A stretch of DNA of 64,000 nt from Siphonodentalium dalli. Lineage: Eukaryota; Mollusca; Scaphopoda; Gadilida; Siphonodentaliidae. Below the pieces are notes generated by a model. That model ran no database searches. It saw nothing but the letters and a program-made list of their open reading frames with translations, and had not been told where the DNA came from. Below, piece after piece: positions 44,370 to 56,632 of this stretch. How positions within the stretch are numbered: position 1 is the stretch's first letter; each line of letters opens with the position of its first letter. The position numbers were made by a program, and so were the translations under genes. The stretch is taken from contig CP136064.1 of assembly GCA_032622095.1 (NCBI GenBank), forward strand, positions 42,121,912-42,185,911, read 5' to 3'.

Positions 44370-44990
44370 TTTTTGAGCTCACATCTTCTCTAGACTGAAT
44401 GGGTTCATATTTGGTGTAGATGTTCCCTAGGTGACTTACATTCATATTTGTTTAAATGAGGTCACTCTATCAAATGGTTATGAAGGCAGGGCCATAACTC
44501 TTGCTCTCCATAGTAATTCTTAAAAACTACCTCTTCTGCTGTACCATCAGGTTGAACGGGTTCATATTTGGTATGAACAGTCCTTGGGTGACCTGGAGTT
44601 CAGATTTTTTTCTTCAAATGGGGTCATTGGTTTTAAATGGGGTCAACTTGTCAACTAGGGGTCAAGCAAAGGAAAGTTTTCCTCTTAATATGCTTCCTTC
44701 ACACAGACCATCAGGTCTATTTTATTGATATTTAGTATGAAGGGTTCTTTGGTATCTGGGATTCAAATTTATTCAGATGGGGTCACCAGATTAAATAGAC
44801 TGGGACCAGGGACATAACCCTATGTCTCTATAGTAATACTTAAAAATGTCTTCTCAAGAGAGGTTGGACTATTTAGCTTACATATAGTATGGAGGATCCT
44901 TTAGTGACTGAGATTCAGATTTGTTAACATGAGGTCAACCTGTCAAGAAATGACGGGGCTATGGGGACTTCACTTAAAACATCTACCTTG
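44370..44990 (+). repeat. Family C units without the opening hairpin
   Basis: Four diverged units: TTCATATTTGGTGTAGATGT, TGGTATGAACAGTCCTTGGG, AGTATGAAGGGTTCTTTGGT and AGTATGGAGGATCCTTTAGT. Non-coding. Confidence 0.7.
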
Positions 44991-46430
44991 GAACTACCTG
45001 ACTGATTAATCTTGACATATATATGTTGTTTTCGGGTTCATGGATAATTGGGCTTCAAACATGTCTAAATAGTTTATTAAACGGTGCTTGTGAGATTGGA
45101 AATTTCGAACAATTGAGAAAGTTTGAGACGTCAGTTGTGAAATTCTAACCTAAGACTTGGGAATCTGGAGCCCGGTCAGGAGGGGATATGTTGAGCTGGA
45201 GGGGGATCTGTAGTGTTCCATTGGTAATTTAAAGGTAGATATTCGCTGATCGACATGAAGCCTCTCTAGCCACATATCCTGTGTAGATCCGCTTCTTTTA
45301 AAGTGATTATGAAAAGTTCTGACTGTTATGGTCTCAAGAGTCACAGTCTTATCAGTCTTTGCAGTCTGGTGAGCGACCCCACAGTCTTTGACTGTCTTGT
45401 TTGGTGAGAGTGACCCCTTTTTTTATTTTTTTATTTTTACCGCTAATGCTCATAAATATTGATAATCATTAGGTGCAAAACACATGGTTTCTAACATAAG
45501 CCTGTGATAAGTGACATGAAGTGTGACAGTTGTCTCAAAAGCCACAGGTGTGTGATGGGTTCTGGATTGATAGGCATGAATCTTGCAATTTTAATTTCAA
45601 GAGAGTGGATCTCATGCCTGCTTTACCAGTATGCCTTGTTTGGGACTTATGGAACATATTCATGAGTTCCAAATAAACATGCATGCCCATTTATTATTTT
45701 CTTGGGAAATCCCCCCCCCCTGCACAGTGCTTATCTGAGTCTGCAAGTTTATTAATTTTGAGGCTATGAAAAGTATATGGCATACATGTGAACATGTCAA
45801 TATCGAATAAAACTCTACATGACACATACTATGTTGATTCCTACATGTATGCTTGACCTACATGTACTATACAATTTTTAACTATAGTTGATGTTTTGCT
45901 CAGAGTTATTTGGGTCTGCACTGTTTTAACTTTCAATGGAATTTTTCCTGTGCACTATTATTTGGGCCTGCACTTTTATTTGGAGCCTGAGAGTACCGGT
46001 AGGAACACTATAAACATACGTGTGTGTATCTGTATATATACATGTATATAGGTTATGACCACATATGTTAGGGGTACAGCTACTGTTTCCAAAAACCAGG
46101 CATGCTAGGGTGGGTGCACTTGCTACCTCTAGACAATGGGATGCTGTTGTCACAATACAAGTACGGTATAATGGCGGTATTATGGGTAAAATTCTTATAA
46201 AAGTTAGTGACATCAATCTCATACCAAGTTTATAGCCAAATTTATAAAATGTGGTATGTGAAAAATAAATAACATCCTTATTAAAGCATGAAGTAAGTTT
46301 GATCTTTCATCAATCTTAATGTATATTTCCTAGTGCTGTGTTTATCAAGTAATACTTTCCCACAACACAAGTTGGCATTTTATGTCATTTTCGGTCGAGG
46401 TAATTCAATATTTCTGCAGCTGGATAAAAA
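44991..46430. other. Unassigned intergenic sequence
   Basis: No repeat end or gene recognised. GACTGTCTTGTTTGGTGAGA near 45390 echoes 36490 and 57450, so part is likely old repeat. A minus-strand frame at 45926-46222 has no recognisable domain. Confidence 0.35.
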
Positions 46431-46527
46431 ATATCAAAATAAAATAAAAATAAAATAATTTCCCTACCTACCTACCCTAATTTTTTCACTTCGTTATCGG
46501 AAACATACTATCTTTTTTCTTTGGCCT
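46430..46527. mobile_element. Harbinger-like right end (solo)
   Basis: CCCTACCTACCTACCCTAAT, then TCGGAAACATACTATC, TTTTTT and TTTGGCC followed by TTA. Same terminus as the elements at 8747, 10736 and 49857; the matching left end is not identified. Confidence 0.5.
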
Positions 46528-47477
46528 TAGTTAGAAATCAGCACCTTGCTTGAGTGTGCTAATTTCTAACTAATCTGATTATCAGCTGTGGTTCTATGTT
46601 TATTGTACATCTCGTACTTACTTCACTGGTTTAATTCTGTCTGGAAGAATTCGGATATAGTGCCAGGAAACTAAGTCTATGAGACTGCAGCAAGAAAAAT
46701 CAGCCCTTAAAACCACAATTCCTAAAGGAATGAATGTGTATCATCCAGTTCCACCCAACAACTTGATTTGTCTTCCTGTTGTATGTTATCGCTGCATCAT
46801 GGAAATTGTGCGAAATATACAAGAAGGCGTTCAAGTTGGAAGGAGAAGTGGCTGAACCACTCATCGCATATACCGAGAATCAGAATCTTAAAGATAAGCT
46901 CAGAGCTGAAATTTGTTAATTCATTATCTAATAGAGTTTCATCTGCTTTTTTCTATCTTTCCTTACATATCCCATGCTGACTTACGTCGTTGCCTCGTTG
47001 GGACATCATGTTTTTCAGCGTGAATGTCTAATTAATTACACTCTGGGCACACAAACTGTTTCTCTTATAATAGTTTTTCTTTGACATCCTTTGGGTGATT
47101 CATTTTTCCTACACATAAACAACCCACAACGGTTTACGTCGTCGCTTGGACATCTTAAATCAAATATTGCATTAAATATACGTATTTAGTCATCCACATT
47201 TGTTATACTCTGACTAATCTGCCCGCGATGATTTATGGCATTGCCAGGACATCTTTTACTTTTCATTTTTATAAATATGCATTATATTCCATATTCATTG
47301 CTGCGTCTCCATTTTCCCCAATGAATATGGGATCACTCATACATGTAAGGCGATGAGGCGGATTGAGGTACATGTATAATCTACCCGCGATGATTTCTGT
47401 CGTCGCTGGGGCATCTTTAGTTCATCATTTATTCATATGTTTTGATAATAACAGAGGCCCCATACTCACTGCAGCTA

Positions 47478-47658
47478 CAGTAATGCCCTAAGTAATTGAC
47501 GCCTTAACCACAGCAGAATTATGGGTAACGTTTCAGGATTTAGTCGGAGTCCCCGAGAGCTTTCCGATGAATGGCAACAAGCCATATTTCCGACTAGATC
47601 CTGAAAAGTTACCCATAATTCTGCTGTGGTTAAGGAGTCGATTACTTAGTCATTACTG
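47478..47658. mobile_element. CAGTAATGCCC palindromic MITE, copy 1
   Basis: Full palindrome beginning CAGTAATGCCCTAAGTAAT and ending with the near-inverse. The arms contain CCACAGCAGAATTATGGGTA and AGGATTTAGTCGG (one arm damaged), with GAGAGCTTTCCGATGAATGG at the turn. The flanking dinucleotide is TA on both sides, as for Tc1/mariner-type MITEs. Confidence 0.85.
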
Positions 47659-47681
47659 TATGTTGGTGAGATGTTACAAAC

Positions 47682-47816
47682 GTTATTCTGTTCCTGCCAG
47701 GTGTCATGCTCCCGGCCTGGAAATTATATATCAACCTTGCCACCAGGGCGGCTCGGTTGAATATAAATTCCAGACCCTGAACATGACACCATGTAACCTG
47801 GCAGGAAAAGAATAAC
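47682..47816. mobile_element. 135-bp fold-back MITE
   Basis: GTTATTCTGTTCCTGCCAGG, then TGTCATG and TGGAAATTATATATCAACC, all inverted as GGTTGAATATAAATTCCAG, CATGACACC and CCTGGCAGGAAAAGAATAAC. Only copy in the window. Confidence 0.75.
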
Positions 47817-48149
47817 TTATACTTATACTTATAACCCTCCAGAATGTTGTTTCAAAAGCGATGTGCAATGTGCATCTTTAATGGCCTAATATACATGTAA
47901 ACAACAACAATGGTAAATCATCTCCAAAAGTTAATATTAAAAAAATGTACTGGGTTTATATATTGCAGTGCCACCTTGTTAACTATTGCAAGCAATGCTG
48001 CAAACATTGTTTGCACACATGGGGGATACCGCCGTCTGCGACTGCTTGTTTAGTTTTATATCAAGAGTCTAATATTTTGTTGATCCCTTACCGGTATGTT
48101 TTCCCAGCAATGGCATTAGAAATTGGAAGCAGGTATTTAGGAAATAGTT

Positions 48150-49245
48150 CAGATTCATGTCTGTTGACATTGACATATAGATGGGAACGAGTCATTTTGG
48201 GGTCATTCGGCAGAAAAGCATGGCCACCAGCACCATCTTGGATTTAAAAATTCAATCCATTAGCATTAGCATGGATGTTAATATTGACATGTAGATGAGA
48301 ACGAGTTATTTTATGGTCAATCGGCCATAAAAGATGGCCACCGACAGCCATCTTGGATTTTACTCTTTGCATGACTAAATCCTTTGGCACAGGCTACAAG
48401 TTGTACTTTGGTCGGATCATTATGAAATTTGTCTTGGCTGTTGACATTGACATGTATATGGGAACGAGTCATTTTGGGGTCATTCGGCAAAAAAACATGG
48501 TCACCAGCGACCATCTTAGGTTTCAAAATTCAATCCATTAGCACGGTCTACAGGCCGGAGTGTTTGTCTGATCATCCTGAAATTTGTTGTGGATGTTAAT
48601 ATTGACATTTTTTTGGGTCATTCGGCCATAAAACATGGCCGCTGCCAGCCATCTTGGATTTTACTCTTTGCATGACTAAATCCTTTGACATGGGCTAAAG
48701 TTCGTACCTTTGGTTGGATCATCATGAAACGAGTCATTTTGGTGTCATTCAGCAAAAAAAAAAACATGGCTGCTAGTGGCCATCTTGGATTTCAAAATTC
48801 AATTCATCATTCCATTCATTGCTCATCACAAAAATTTAATTTCTTCACAAAGTTGAGCTACATTGTCATGGACACTTTCATTTCTGAATTCTGTTAAAAA
48901 ACATGGATGCCAGTGGCCATCTTTGATTCGACTCTTTGTATGACTAAATCCTTTAGCACACCCCACAGGTCACATCTCTCATCCGGTTGTCACGAAACTT
49001 CATATGGATCTTTGAGGGGTAACCTCTAGATGGGAGCTTACCATTTTTTCTGAATTATGTTAAAAAACATGGCTAACAACGGCCATCTTGGATTTTACTC
49101 TTTGTCTGACTATTTAAATCTGTTGGGTGTTTAGTAAAACATAGACATATCAATTTTCTGCATTCCCTATCGCTCCATTAACTGAAAACATTTGATAATA
49201 GCCCCTTTCCAGTTGAGCTTCAGTGTCATTTGACACTTTCATTTG
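48150..49245 (+). mobile_element. Repeat-unit element, family B, long diverged copy
   Basis: About seven units (GGGAACGAGTCATTTTGGGG; CATGGCCACCAGCACCATCT; AATCCTTTGGCACAGGCTAC). An internal AAGTTGAGCTACATTGTCAT at about 48853 and a final CCAGTTGAGCTTCAGTGTCA show two 3' ends, so two elements are joined. ORFs at 48353 and 48685 are units. Confidence 0.75.
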
Positions 49246-49540
49246 TGTTTCCTCTCTTCCGACCCATTTTTTAGGGATGGGTAGGCTGGTAGGTATAATA
49301 TTTCTTTTTCATAAACCAAATGTGTGGAAGCATTCTTTCGATAAGAAGGTCTTAATTGCCACAGATCCTGTCAGAATGTAATAATCCAATGACTTTACTA
49401 TTTTATTTGTATAACACATTGTATTGTGGATTTTATTTTTCGAACGTCTTTCCCTTTATTAATTAGGCACAGGCTGAAGAACTACATGCATTTTGTAGTC
49501 TTCTGAAGTTTGACATTACTTTCATCCAGAGACAGATGCA

Positions 49541-49732
49541 ACTCTAAATAATCGACTCCTTAACCACAGCAGAATTATGGGTAACTTTTCAGGATTTATT
49601 TGGAAATATGGCTTGTTGACATTCATCGGAAAGCTCTCACTGAGAGCTTTCCGATGAATGGCAACAAGACATATTTCCGACTAAATCCTGAAAAGTTACC
49701 ATAATTCTTCTGTGGTTAAGGAGTTGATTATT
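49541..49732. mobile_element. CAGTAATGCCC palindromic MITE, copy 2 (ends lost)
   Basis: Both arms from CTAAATAATCGACTCCTTAA to TTAAGGAGTTGATTATTTTG with the turn CTCTCACTGAGAGCTTTC. The terminal CAGTAATGCCC is missing on both sides. Confidence 0.8.
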
Positions 49733-50469
49733 TTGAATTTTAATCAAAACAAATTGCTGGTAAAAAAAAACAGTACTGAAAAACAAGATGATTATAATAT
49801 TTTGAGTAGGCAGCAAAAGAATGAGTCGGTCAAAGAGGGGAAACAAACATTCTTTTAATTACGGCCTGAGAAATTTTGCCATGTGGGTGTATGCATTGGG
49901 AAACTGGTTCTTTTCTTCCAAGGATGGTTGGTATTATTGATCAAATAACTGGAGATTATATCAGTACTCTCACTGTAATCAAAAGAAAAATTCCAATTTT
50001 CTGCGTAAAAAAAAAATGTTATCCAGTAAACTATTAGTCCTGCCCAATATCCAACTATTTTCTTTTTTGGGCAGCTTTTACATTCTATTATCAAAGAAGC
50101 TATATGACTTCTTCCATTAGATATTAAAGGTAAAAGTCGGCGGCATCGATATCAGTTGTCACATTATTTTGCATGATGGTTTTCTCACAGTAGGGCCCAT
50201 GGGTCCACTATGCAATAACACATAAATAATACCTCAATATAACTACCCACAATGGAGCCCATTTGCTTCGTGAGGTTGCACTAAACTTGCTTAAGGCTAA
50301 AGCTAGAATATGATGCTGAATTTGATGCCCATTTAATATAGGAATCAGGTAACAGCCCAACAGCGAGTACTTAGTTGTAAAAGGCTGGAAGTATTCCTGT
50401 ATCAAGAGGATTGCCTATTGATTTTAGAATATATATAGAGAACATTTATCATTAACCCTTTCTATACTA

Positions 50470-50681
50470 CAGTAATGCCCTAAGTAATCGTCCTCTTAAC
50501 CAAAGCATAATTATGGGTAACTTTTCAGGATTTAGTCGGAAATATGGCTTGTTGCCATTCATCGGAAAGCTCTCCCGAGAGCTTTCCGATGACTGGCAAC
50601 AAGCCATATTTCCGACTAAATCCTGAAAAGTTACCCATAATTCTGCTTTGGTTAAGAAGTCGATTACTTAGGGCATTACTG
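50470..50681. mobile_element. CAGTAATGCCC palindromic MITE, copy 3 (most intact)
   Basis: 212-bp near-perfect palindrome with TA on each side. The turn is GAAAGCTCTCCCGAGAGCTT. The two arms differ at only a few positions. Confidence 0.9.
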
Positions 50682-51017
50682 TAAAAGGATTATCTCAATT
50701 AGTTATAAAACTACTAGCCGAAACAAGCTCCCGAAAGGGAGCCTTTATTCAGCGCCGTTTAAATTGAACTCCATGCTCAATTTAACAAAAATGAAATTTG
50801 TTTGTTTTGTTTTAAATTAAATTAATTTGTTTTTAAATCAAAATTTTGAAAACGAACACCGTTATAACATCTGCCAGAGTCAACACACCAAATTTGGTTG
50901 AAATCGGTCCAGGGGTCTTGGAGAAATATCTCAAACAGAGAGACAGATCCTACTCTTGTATATACAGGTATTGTAAGAAGTTACGATGGCATGGTTAGAA
51001 ATGGGTGATTTCCATAG

Positions 51018-51052
51018 CCCCCCCCCCCCCCCCCAATGTTTGGGGGGGGGGG
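51018..51052. repeat. C17-G11 homopolymer palindrome
   Basis: Seventeen C, the 7-base loop AATGTTT, then eleven G. It can form a perfect G-C hairpin of 11 pairs, and each strand is also a potential G-quadruplex or i-motif. Confidence 0.8.
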
Positions 51053-51641
51053 ACAATAATCCATAGACTGAAATACCTGGTTATAAAATTTTAAGGTCTT
51101 TCATTTTGAAGATTGCCAGCCCTGTGATTTCTTGCATGTTATTCATTGATTTCATATGCCAGCATGTATTGATAACGCCACCTGGTTTATTTTGTCATTC
51201 AGAAATCTCTACCTGGACTCTCCTTGATCCCAGACAACTATGCTACTCAGGCAATAATGGCCTAGACCTGACACTTTTGTCTATGTAAATCTATCTGCTG
51301 AGGCCATTGTTTACTATCCATTGTATGATTATAAGTGGATTATCTGTTAATACATTTAAGCATACATTAAAGTTGGCTGTGTGCACATATTGATCTAGTA
51401 TGCACAGCAATGTGAGAGTTAACCGCGTTAGGCCTGAAAATGTGCACCCTAATTTCTTCGAGGAGATTGTTTCAGAAAAATGAGGATATAAAATTCTCTT
51501 ATGTGAGTTGTTATACACGTATTTGCGAGTCTATAGTTGTTTTGCTTCTATTCACTCAAACATAACCATGCTATGAATTGAATAGTTAGAATAATGTCTC
51601 TATCTCAGTCTGATTTAAATGCAGACTACTGAACAAGTTAT

Positions 51642-51735
51642 TGTAATGCCCTAAATAATCGACTCCTTAATCACAGCAGAATTTTCAGGATTTAGTACGA
51701 AATATGCATGTTGCCATTCATCGGAAAGCTCTCTC
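51642..51735. mobile_element. CAGTAATGCCC MITE, left arm only
   Basis: TGTAATGCCCTAAATAATCG to CATCGGAAAGCTCTC, with a small deletion after AGCAGAATT. No right arm follows. Confidence 0.75.
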
Positions 51736-52183
51736 GCTATAAATAGTTTTCTCTGAAAATCCCCACAGTATGATGTTTCCGCGCACATTTCGCATTAAAA
51801 TTGTATTACGATTGAGAGATATCTGTTTTCGGTTTCTTTTTCGCGAATAACGAGTACGGTGCCAACTGTTGAAATTCTTGGAAATACTTAATTCTCTTTG
51901 CTAGGTCAATTCTGGACTCTTCATAGAAGCTTTTTAGTGTTTAATTAGTTTTCGTAATATCTAAATTTGTAATCACTGCGTGATATTACCATTGTGACAG
52001 AACTCTTTTACCGGCACACTATATTTAGCTATATGTGGCGAGGTTTACTGGAATCGCGGTCGCTGTATAGGAATTCCTGCAAACTTCTGATTGGTTTCAT
52101 CGCTTTACGGTGTAATGTTCTGATTGGCTGACCCTGATGTAATGCTTCTTGGAAGTACCAGTAATGGGATTCCCTGCTAGCTA

Positions 52184-52556
52184 CAGTAATGCCCTAAATA
52201 ATCAACCCCTTAACCACAGCAGAATTATGGGTAATTTTTCAGGATTTAGTCGGAAATATGGCTTGTTGCCATTCATTGGAAAGCTCTCACTAACCACAGC
52301 AGAATTATGGGTAATTTTTCAGGATTTATTCGGAAATATGGCTTGTTGACATTCATCGGAAAGCTCTCACTAACCACAGCAGAATTATGGGTAATTTTTC
52401 AGGATTTAGTCGGAAATATGGCTTGTTGCCATTCATCGGAAAGCTCTCGGGGAGAGCTTTCCGATGAATGTCAACAAGCCATATTTCCGACTAAATCCTG
52501 AAAAGTTACCCATAATTCTGCTGTGGTTAAGCAGTCGATTAATTAGGGCATTATTG
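52184..52556. mobile_element. CAGTAATGCCC MITE with left arm in triplicate
   Basis: CAGTAATGCCC start and CATTATTG end flanked by TA. The 80-bp inner part of the left arm is present three times in tandem (52211-52290, 52291-52370, 52371-52450), followed by a single right arm. The ORFs at 52149, 52307 and 52464 are these arms. Confidence 0.88.
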
Positions 52557-52786
52557 TACACTCATAACAAAACTATATATACCGGTATATATATACTGTT
52601 AGAAAATTCTCTTTGTGATTGTGAAACTCTGTTAAATGTCATAAAATTTGAATGCTTGGTCCATGATTTAAAGGATATGCCAACTCCTCTTATTTGCTTT
52701 GGGGCCAGTAGACAGAAGTTATTGATTTCCGTCTAACTAAATGTTAGTGAAAGCAATCACAGGTGTACCCCTTGATAATACTGTCC

Positions 52787-53257
52787 ATGCCTGCAAATAG
52801 TGTATCTGTCATTTGCAGAATGAGGTCTCCAGAGGGTGAATTTAATGACGCTATCCTGCATGGCATGATCGCAGGTTAGCATCACCAAATTCACCCTCTG
52901 GGGAAACTCATTCTGCTAAGCCTTAAAGGTCTCATCTTCTGAGAAGTATCTACCGGTATATTCTCAAATTAACATTGTTTTTATAGTTACTTTTTCCCTT
53001 CTCATGAGTTTCTATATCCGCTAATTTGCAGAAGATAAAATGCATAATCGAGGAGACTAATGGGTGAACATCACCAACTTCAACTGGGGAACTTCAATCT
53101 GATCCTAGGTCTCCAATAGCAGATGAGGCCTAAGCAGAATGAGAGGTCCTCAGAGGGTGAATTTGGTGTTGTTAGTCTACCATGCTGGATAGCATCAATA
53201 AATTCACCCTCGGGGGACCACATTCTGCAAATGACAGATGCACTATTTGAAGCCTTG
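52787..53257. mobile_element. Double-hairpin fold-back element
   Basis: Left CATGCCTGCAAATAGTGTAT and right CACTATTTGAAGCCTTG, with hairpins of AGAGGGTGAATTTAATGACG type. The flanks share AATACTGTC (about 52777 and 53260), which fits an 8-9 bp target duplication. ORF 53123-53308 is element sequence. Confidence 0.8.
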
Positions 53258-53503
53258 CAATACTGTCATAATATTCCATTAGTAATGATGCCTATAAACA
53301 CGAGGTGATTGTACTACCATTAACATTATTTACATTGTTACCATTTGAGGTCCCATCAATACGATGTTGGTGCTTTATACTTCTGATCAACCATGCCATG
53401 TTGTTACTCCATTAGGTCTATTTACATTGGTGACATTCACTGTGGCATTGCTTAACATAGTTGCTTGCCATCGTTTTCTATTCGATGTGTCTATACAGTA
53501 AAT

Positions 53504-53716
53504 TGTGTAATGCTCTAAATAATCGACTCCTTAACCACAGCAGAATTATGGTAACTTTTCAGGATTTAGTCGGAAATATGGCTTGTTGCCATTCATCGGA
53601 AAGCTCTCGCTAAGAGCTTTCTGATGAATGGCAACAAGCCATATTTCCGTATAAATCCTGAAAAGTTACCCATAATTCTTCTGTGGTTAAGGAGTCGATT
53701 AATTAGAGCATTACTG
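53504..53716. mobile_element. CAGTAATGCCC palindromic MITE, copy 6
   Basis: Both arms present; the left end is diverged (GTGTAATGCTCTAAATAATC), the right end is GAGCATTACTG followed by TA. Confidence 0.85.
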
Positions 53717-53755
53717 TATCTACATGTATGATGCTGTATATATAGCCATTGGCAG

Positions 53756-54223
53756 GCCTCAAAATACGGTGCTGGTCATTTGCAGAATGAGGTCCCCGGA
53801 GGGTGAATGTAGTGACGCTACCACGCACAGTGGGCTAGCATCACTAAATTCACCCTCTGGGGACCTCATTCTGCATAGAGATGCTGTGAGAGACCTATAG
53901 ACACAGATTTAAGTTCCCAGATGGTGAAGATGCTAATGTGCACACATTGGGCATCACGATTTTGCATTGTGTCGTCTGCCTATTTGACGACAAAGAGAAA
54001 CTAAACTAAAAAATAAAAATAAACTTTCTGAAGAAGTTTCAATAGAAACTAAAAAAAATTGTTAATTTGAAAATAAAGATAGTTTCCAGAGGAGATGAGG
54101 CCTAAGCAGAATGAGACCCCAGAGGGTGACTTTAGTGATGCTAGCCCACTATGCTTGGTAATCTCACTAAATTTACCCTCTGGGGTACCTCATTCTGCAT
54201 ATGACCAGCACTATATTTTGAGG
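53756..54223. mobile_element. Double-hairpin element with different ends
   Basis: The inner hairpins are the same (TTTGCAGAATGAGGTCCCCG...). The outer ends are GCCTCAAAATACGGTGCTGG and CCAGCACTATATTTTGAGG rather than CAAGCCTTG, so this is a subfamily. The spacer differs too (TTTGACGACAAAGAGAAACT). Confidence 0.75.
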
Positions 54224-55417
54224 TATAATAATGATGTCACGCTGTAGATTTAGTCATTTGTTGAGAAAAAAAAATCAGTAAACCACAGTATTAAACAACC
54301 ATGACCTGACTTGCTTGCAATTTACTAAGTGTTTGGCTTTTACCTGTGTCAGTCATACAGGAGATTGTTCGTATGAATGGGATCACGATCACTATAATAA
54401 ATTGTGTACTCATTCTTTCAATTAAATCACGCAAATCCCCATGATGTTCTACTGTGAGTCTCAATCAATAGACTCATCTACTAATGCATTGTCTCCAGCT
54501 TTCGGAACCTCGTTTAGAAAACCGAGTTGGCGTATTTGAGCGTTCTATTGCTGCAGATTCAATAATCGTAATAGGTAGCTATTGTCACGACAATGAGTTT
54601 ACCAATATTTATACCAGCCCTTTAATTCTCTTGAAAACTACATTTCTCTTGAGAGTGGCAGGGCCATGTCATACCACCTCTTTTTTCTGCTATGATTATT
54701 GAGTTACGACCTCACTGTCAATATTTTATAAATATGTTCTGGGCTCGTGACTCATCACCAATATTTAAAGTGTCTCAAGGCGTTTGCTGTGGTACAGCTG
54801 AAAACAGTTAGGGTGTACTGAAATCAGCTTGTCCGTCTCGTCTGTCCACCGACTTAATTTTGTCTGAGCTTGTATATCTTCATTTGATTGAATAAAACAT
54901 CACTCCATAACATGGAAACAAGAAATTACTGAAACAATAGAAAGAAGCAAGCAATAAACACATAAGCTTTTTACATTCACATGTATTGGTGGGGTTTCAC
55001 CATGAAGTTGTGCACCAATATATTATGTTTTATGTGTATTTATTTATGTAAATATATTTTTAATATATTTAAAAAATTTCTTACATGCATTGAAACTATT
55101 AAAACGCATAATATTTATGAAACTATCATTAGAAACAATTATAAATTATTTGTGTGTTCTGTTAGATTCAATACCCAACACAATGAAAATAACACTAAGG
55201 TTTATTTGATGATAATCCATTGATATCCTGATGAGTATTAACTGAGGCTTACTCCATGAATGCAGTAAATGACAAATTAGCTAATTAGGTCTAATGATGT
55301 ACATCACATCTGCTTTGTTCAGTTAATTAGCACTATTGTACCAGTGTGACTCTACAGCCATTGTCTGCAGCAGTCCAAATAATAGTTAATCCTAATTGAA
55401 GTTGACTACCCTATTTT
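54224..55417. other. Unassigned intergenic sequence
   Basis: Very A+T-rich, with no recognised repeat end. The frame at 54484-54702 contains a possible acceptor and donor (TCTCCAG, AATAG|GTAGCT) but no known domain. Confidence 0.35.
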
Positions 55418-56212
55418 ATTGTCCCCCGAAATTGTTTTTGGGGGACTATTAAAATAGCCGGCGTCCGTCCGTGTGTCCGTCCGTCCGTCGGTGCGTCCGT
55501 CCGGTAATGGTTTCCGGATGATAACTTTAGTTTCGGTTATTAGATCAAAAGCAAATTTCATAGGTGAGTTTATCAGACCAAAATACAGGTCAAGTTCGAA
55601 TATGGGTTTGCTTCGCCCATTTTTGCGAGAGTTATGACCCTTTTTCGACGTAGAATCTTGTAATTTTCTGGTTTCCGGATGATAACTTCAGTTTGTTTTA
55701 TCATATCTGAACCAAATTTGGTATGTGAGTTTATCAGCCCTATATACAGGTCAAGTTCGAATATGGGTTTGCTCCGCCAATTTTTGCGAGAGTTGTGGCC
55801 CTTTTTCGACTTAGAATCCTGTCAATTTCTGGTTTCCGGATGATAACTTTAGTTTGTGTGATCATATCTGAATCAAATTTAGTATGTTAGTTTATCAGCC
55901 CAAAATACAGGTCAGGTTCGAATATGGGTTTGCTCTGCCCATTTTTTTGAGAGTTATGGCCCTTTTATGACTTAGAATCCTGTCAATTTCTGGTCTCTGG
56001 ATGATAACTTTAGTTTGTGTGATCATATCTGAATCAAAATTGGTATATGAGTTTATCAGCTCGAAATACAGATCAAGTTCGAATATGGGTACGATCCACC
56101 CATTTTGTTCTGAAATTTAGTATCGGATTTAGGGTCCTTGTTATTTTTTTCAGAAAAGCTGATGCCCCCAATGAAGCAACGTTTTCGGGGGACACTGTGG
56201 CCGGACGGCCTT
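55418..56212 (+). mobile_element. Repeat-unit element, family D, with both ends
   Basis: Opens with the hairpin GTCCCCCGAAATTGTTTTTG / GGGGGAC and a long CCGT tract. Four units of about 155 bp follow (GGTTTCCGGATGATAACTTT; GAACCAAATTTGGTATGTGA; GAGTTATGGCCCTTTT). It closes with TTTTCGGGGGACACTGTGGC, whose CGGGGGAC is the inverse of the opening GTCCCCCG. A lone opening of this family is at 5821-5860. Confidence 0.85.
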
Positions 56213-56449
56213 TTATTCATATTAGAACATTTCATTGTCTATATCATAAGTTTATTGCCATACATGCTGTATTCAACATTTCAGCAATTGTGTATTGTTA
56301 ATATCTGTGTCCACTGCCAGAATGTACACAGTGTACTACATGAAAAAATTGTACTAACTTTCTGATACATTGTTTGTATCTGTGCACACTCCACAGTACT
56401 ACAGTATGAAACTATGAGTACCAAATAGCCATCCATATGGATATCTAAG

Positions 56450-56632
56450 TAAAAAGTAATCAAAAAGTAATCAAAATGTAATCATGATTACAGGTATATT
56501 TTAAAGTAATCAATTACGATTACGATTACTTGTAATAAAAAAAATGTCATGATTACTGATTACAGGCGATTACTCCAAATTTTGTAATCAATTACTTTGA
56601 TTACAATTACTGATTATGATTACCCCAACCCT
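56450..56632. mobile_element. hAT-like end rich in GTAATC motifs
   Basis: More than a dozen GTAATC/GATTAC motifs in both orientations, finishing GATTACCCCAACCCTG, the form of a hAT terminus (CAGGGTTGGGGTAATC on the other strand). The opposite end was not found. Confidence 0.55.

Noticed and set aside
46750-46920. Open frame (...ASWKLCEIYKKAFKLEGEVA...) ending at a stop, possible terminal exon
   Set aside because: No acceptor in phase and no recognised family; the frame is short.
55560-55950. tRNA-like B box GTTCGAAT motifs
   Set aside because: They recur in every D and E unit and lack a matching A box or cloverleaf stems.
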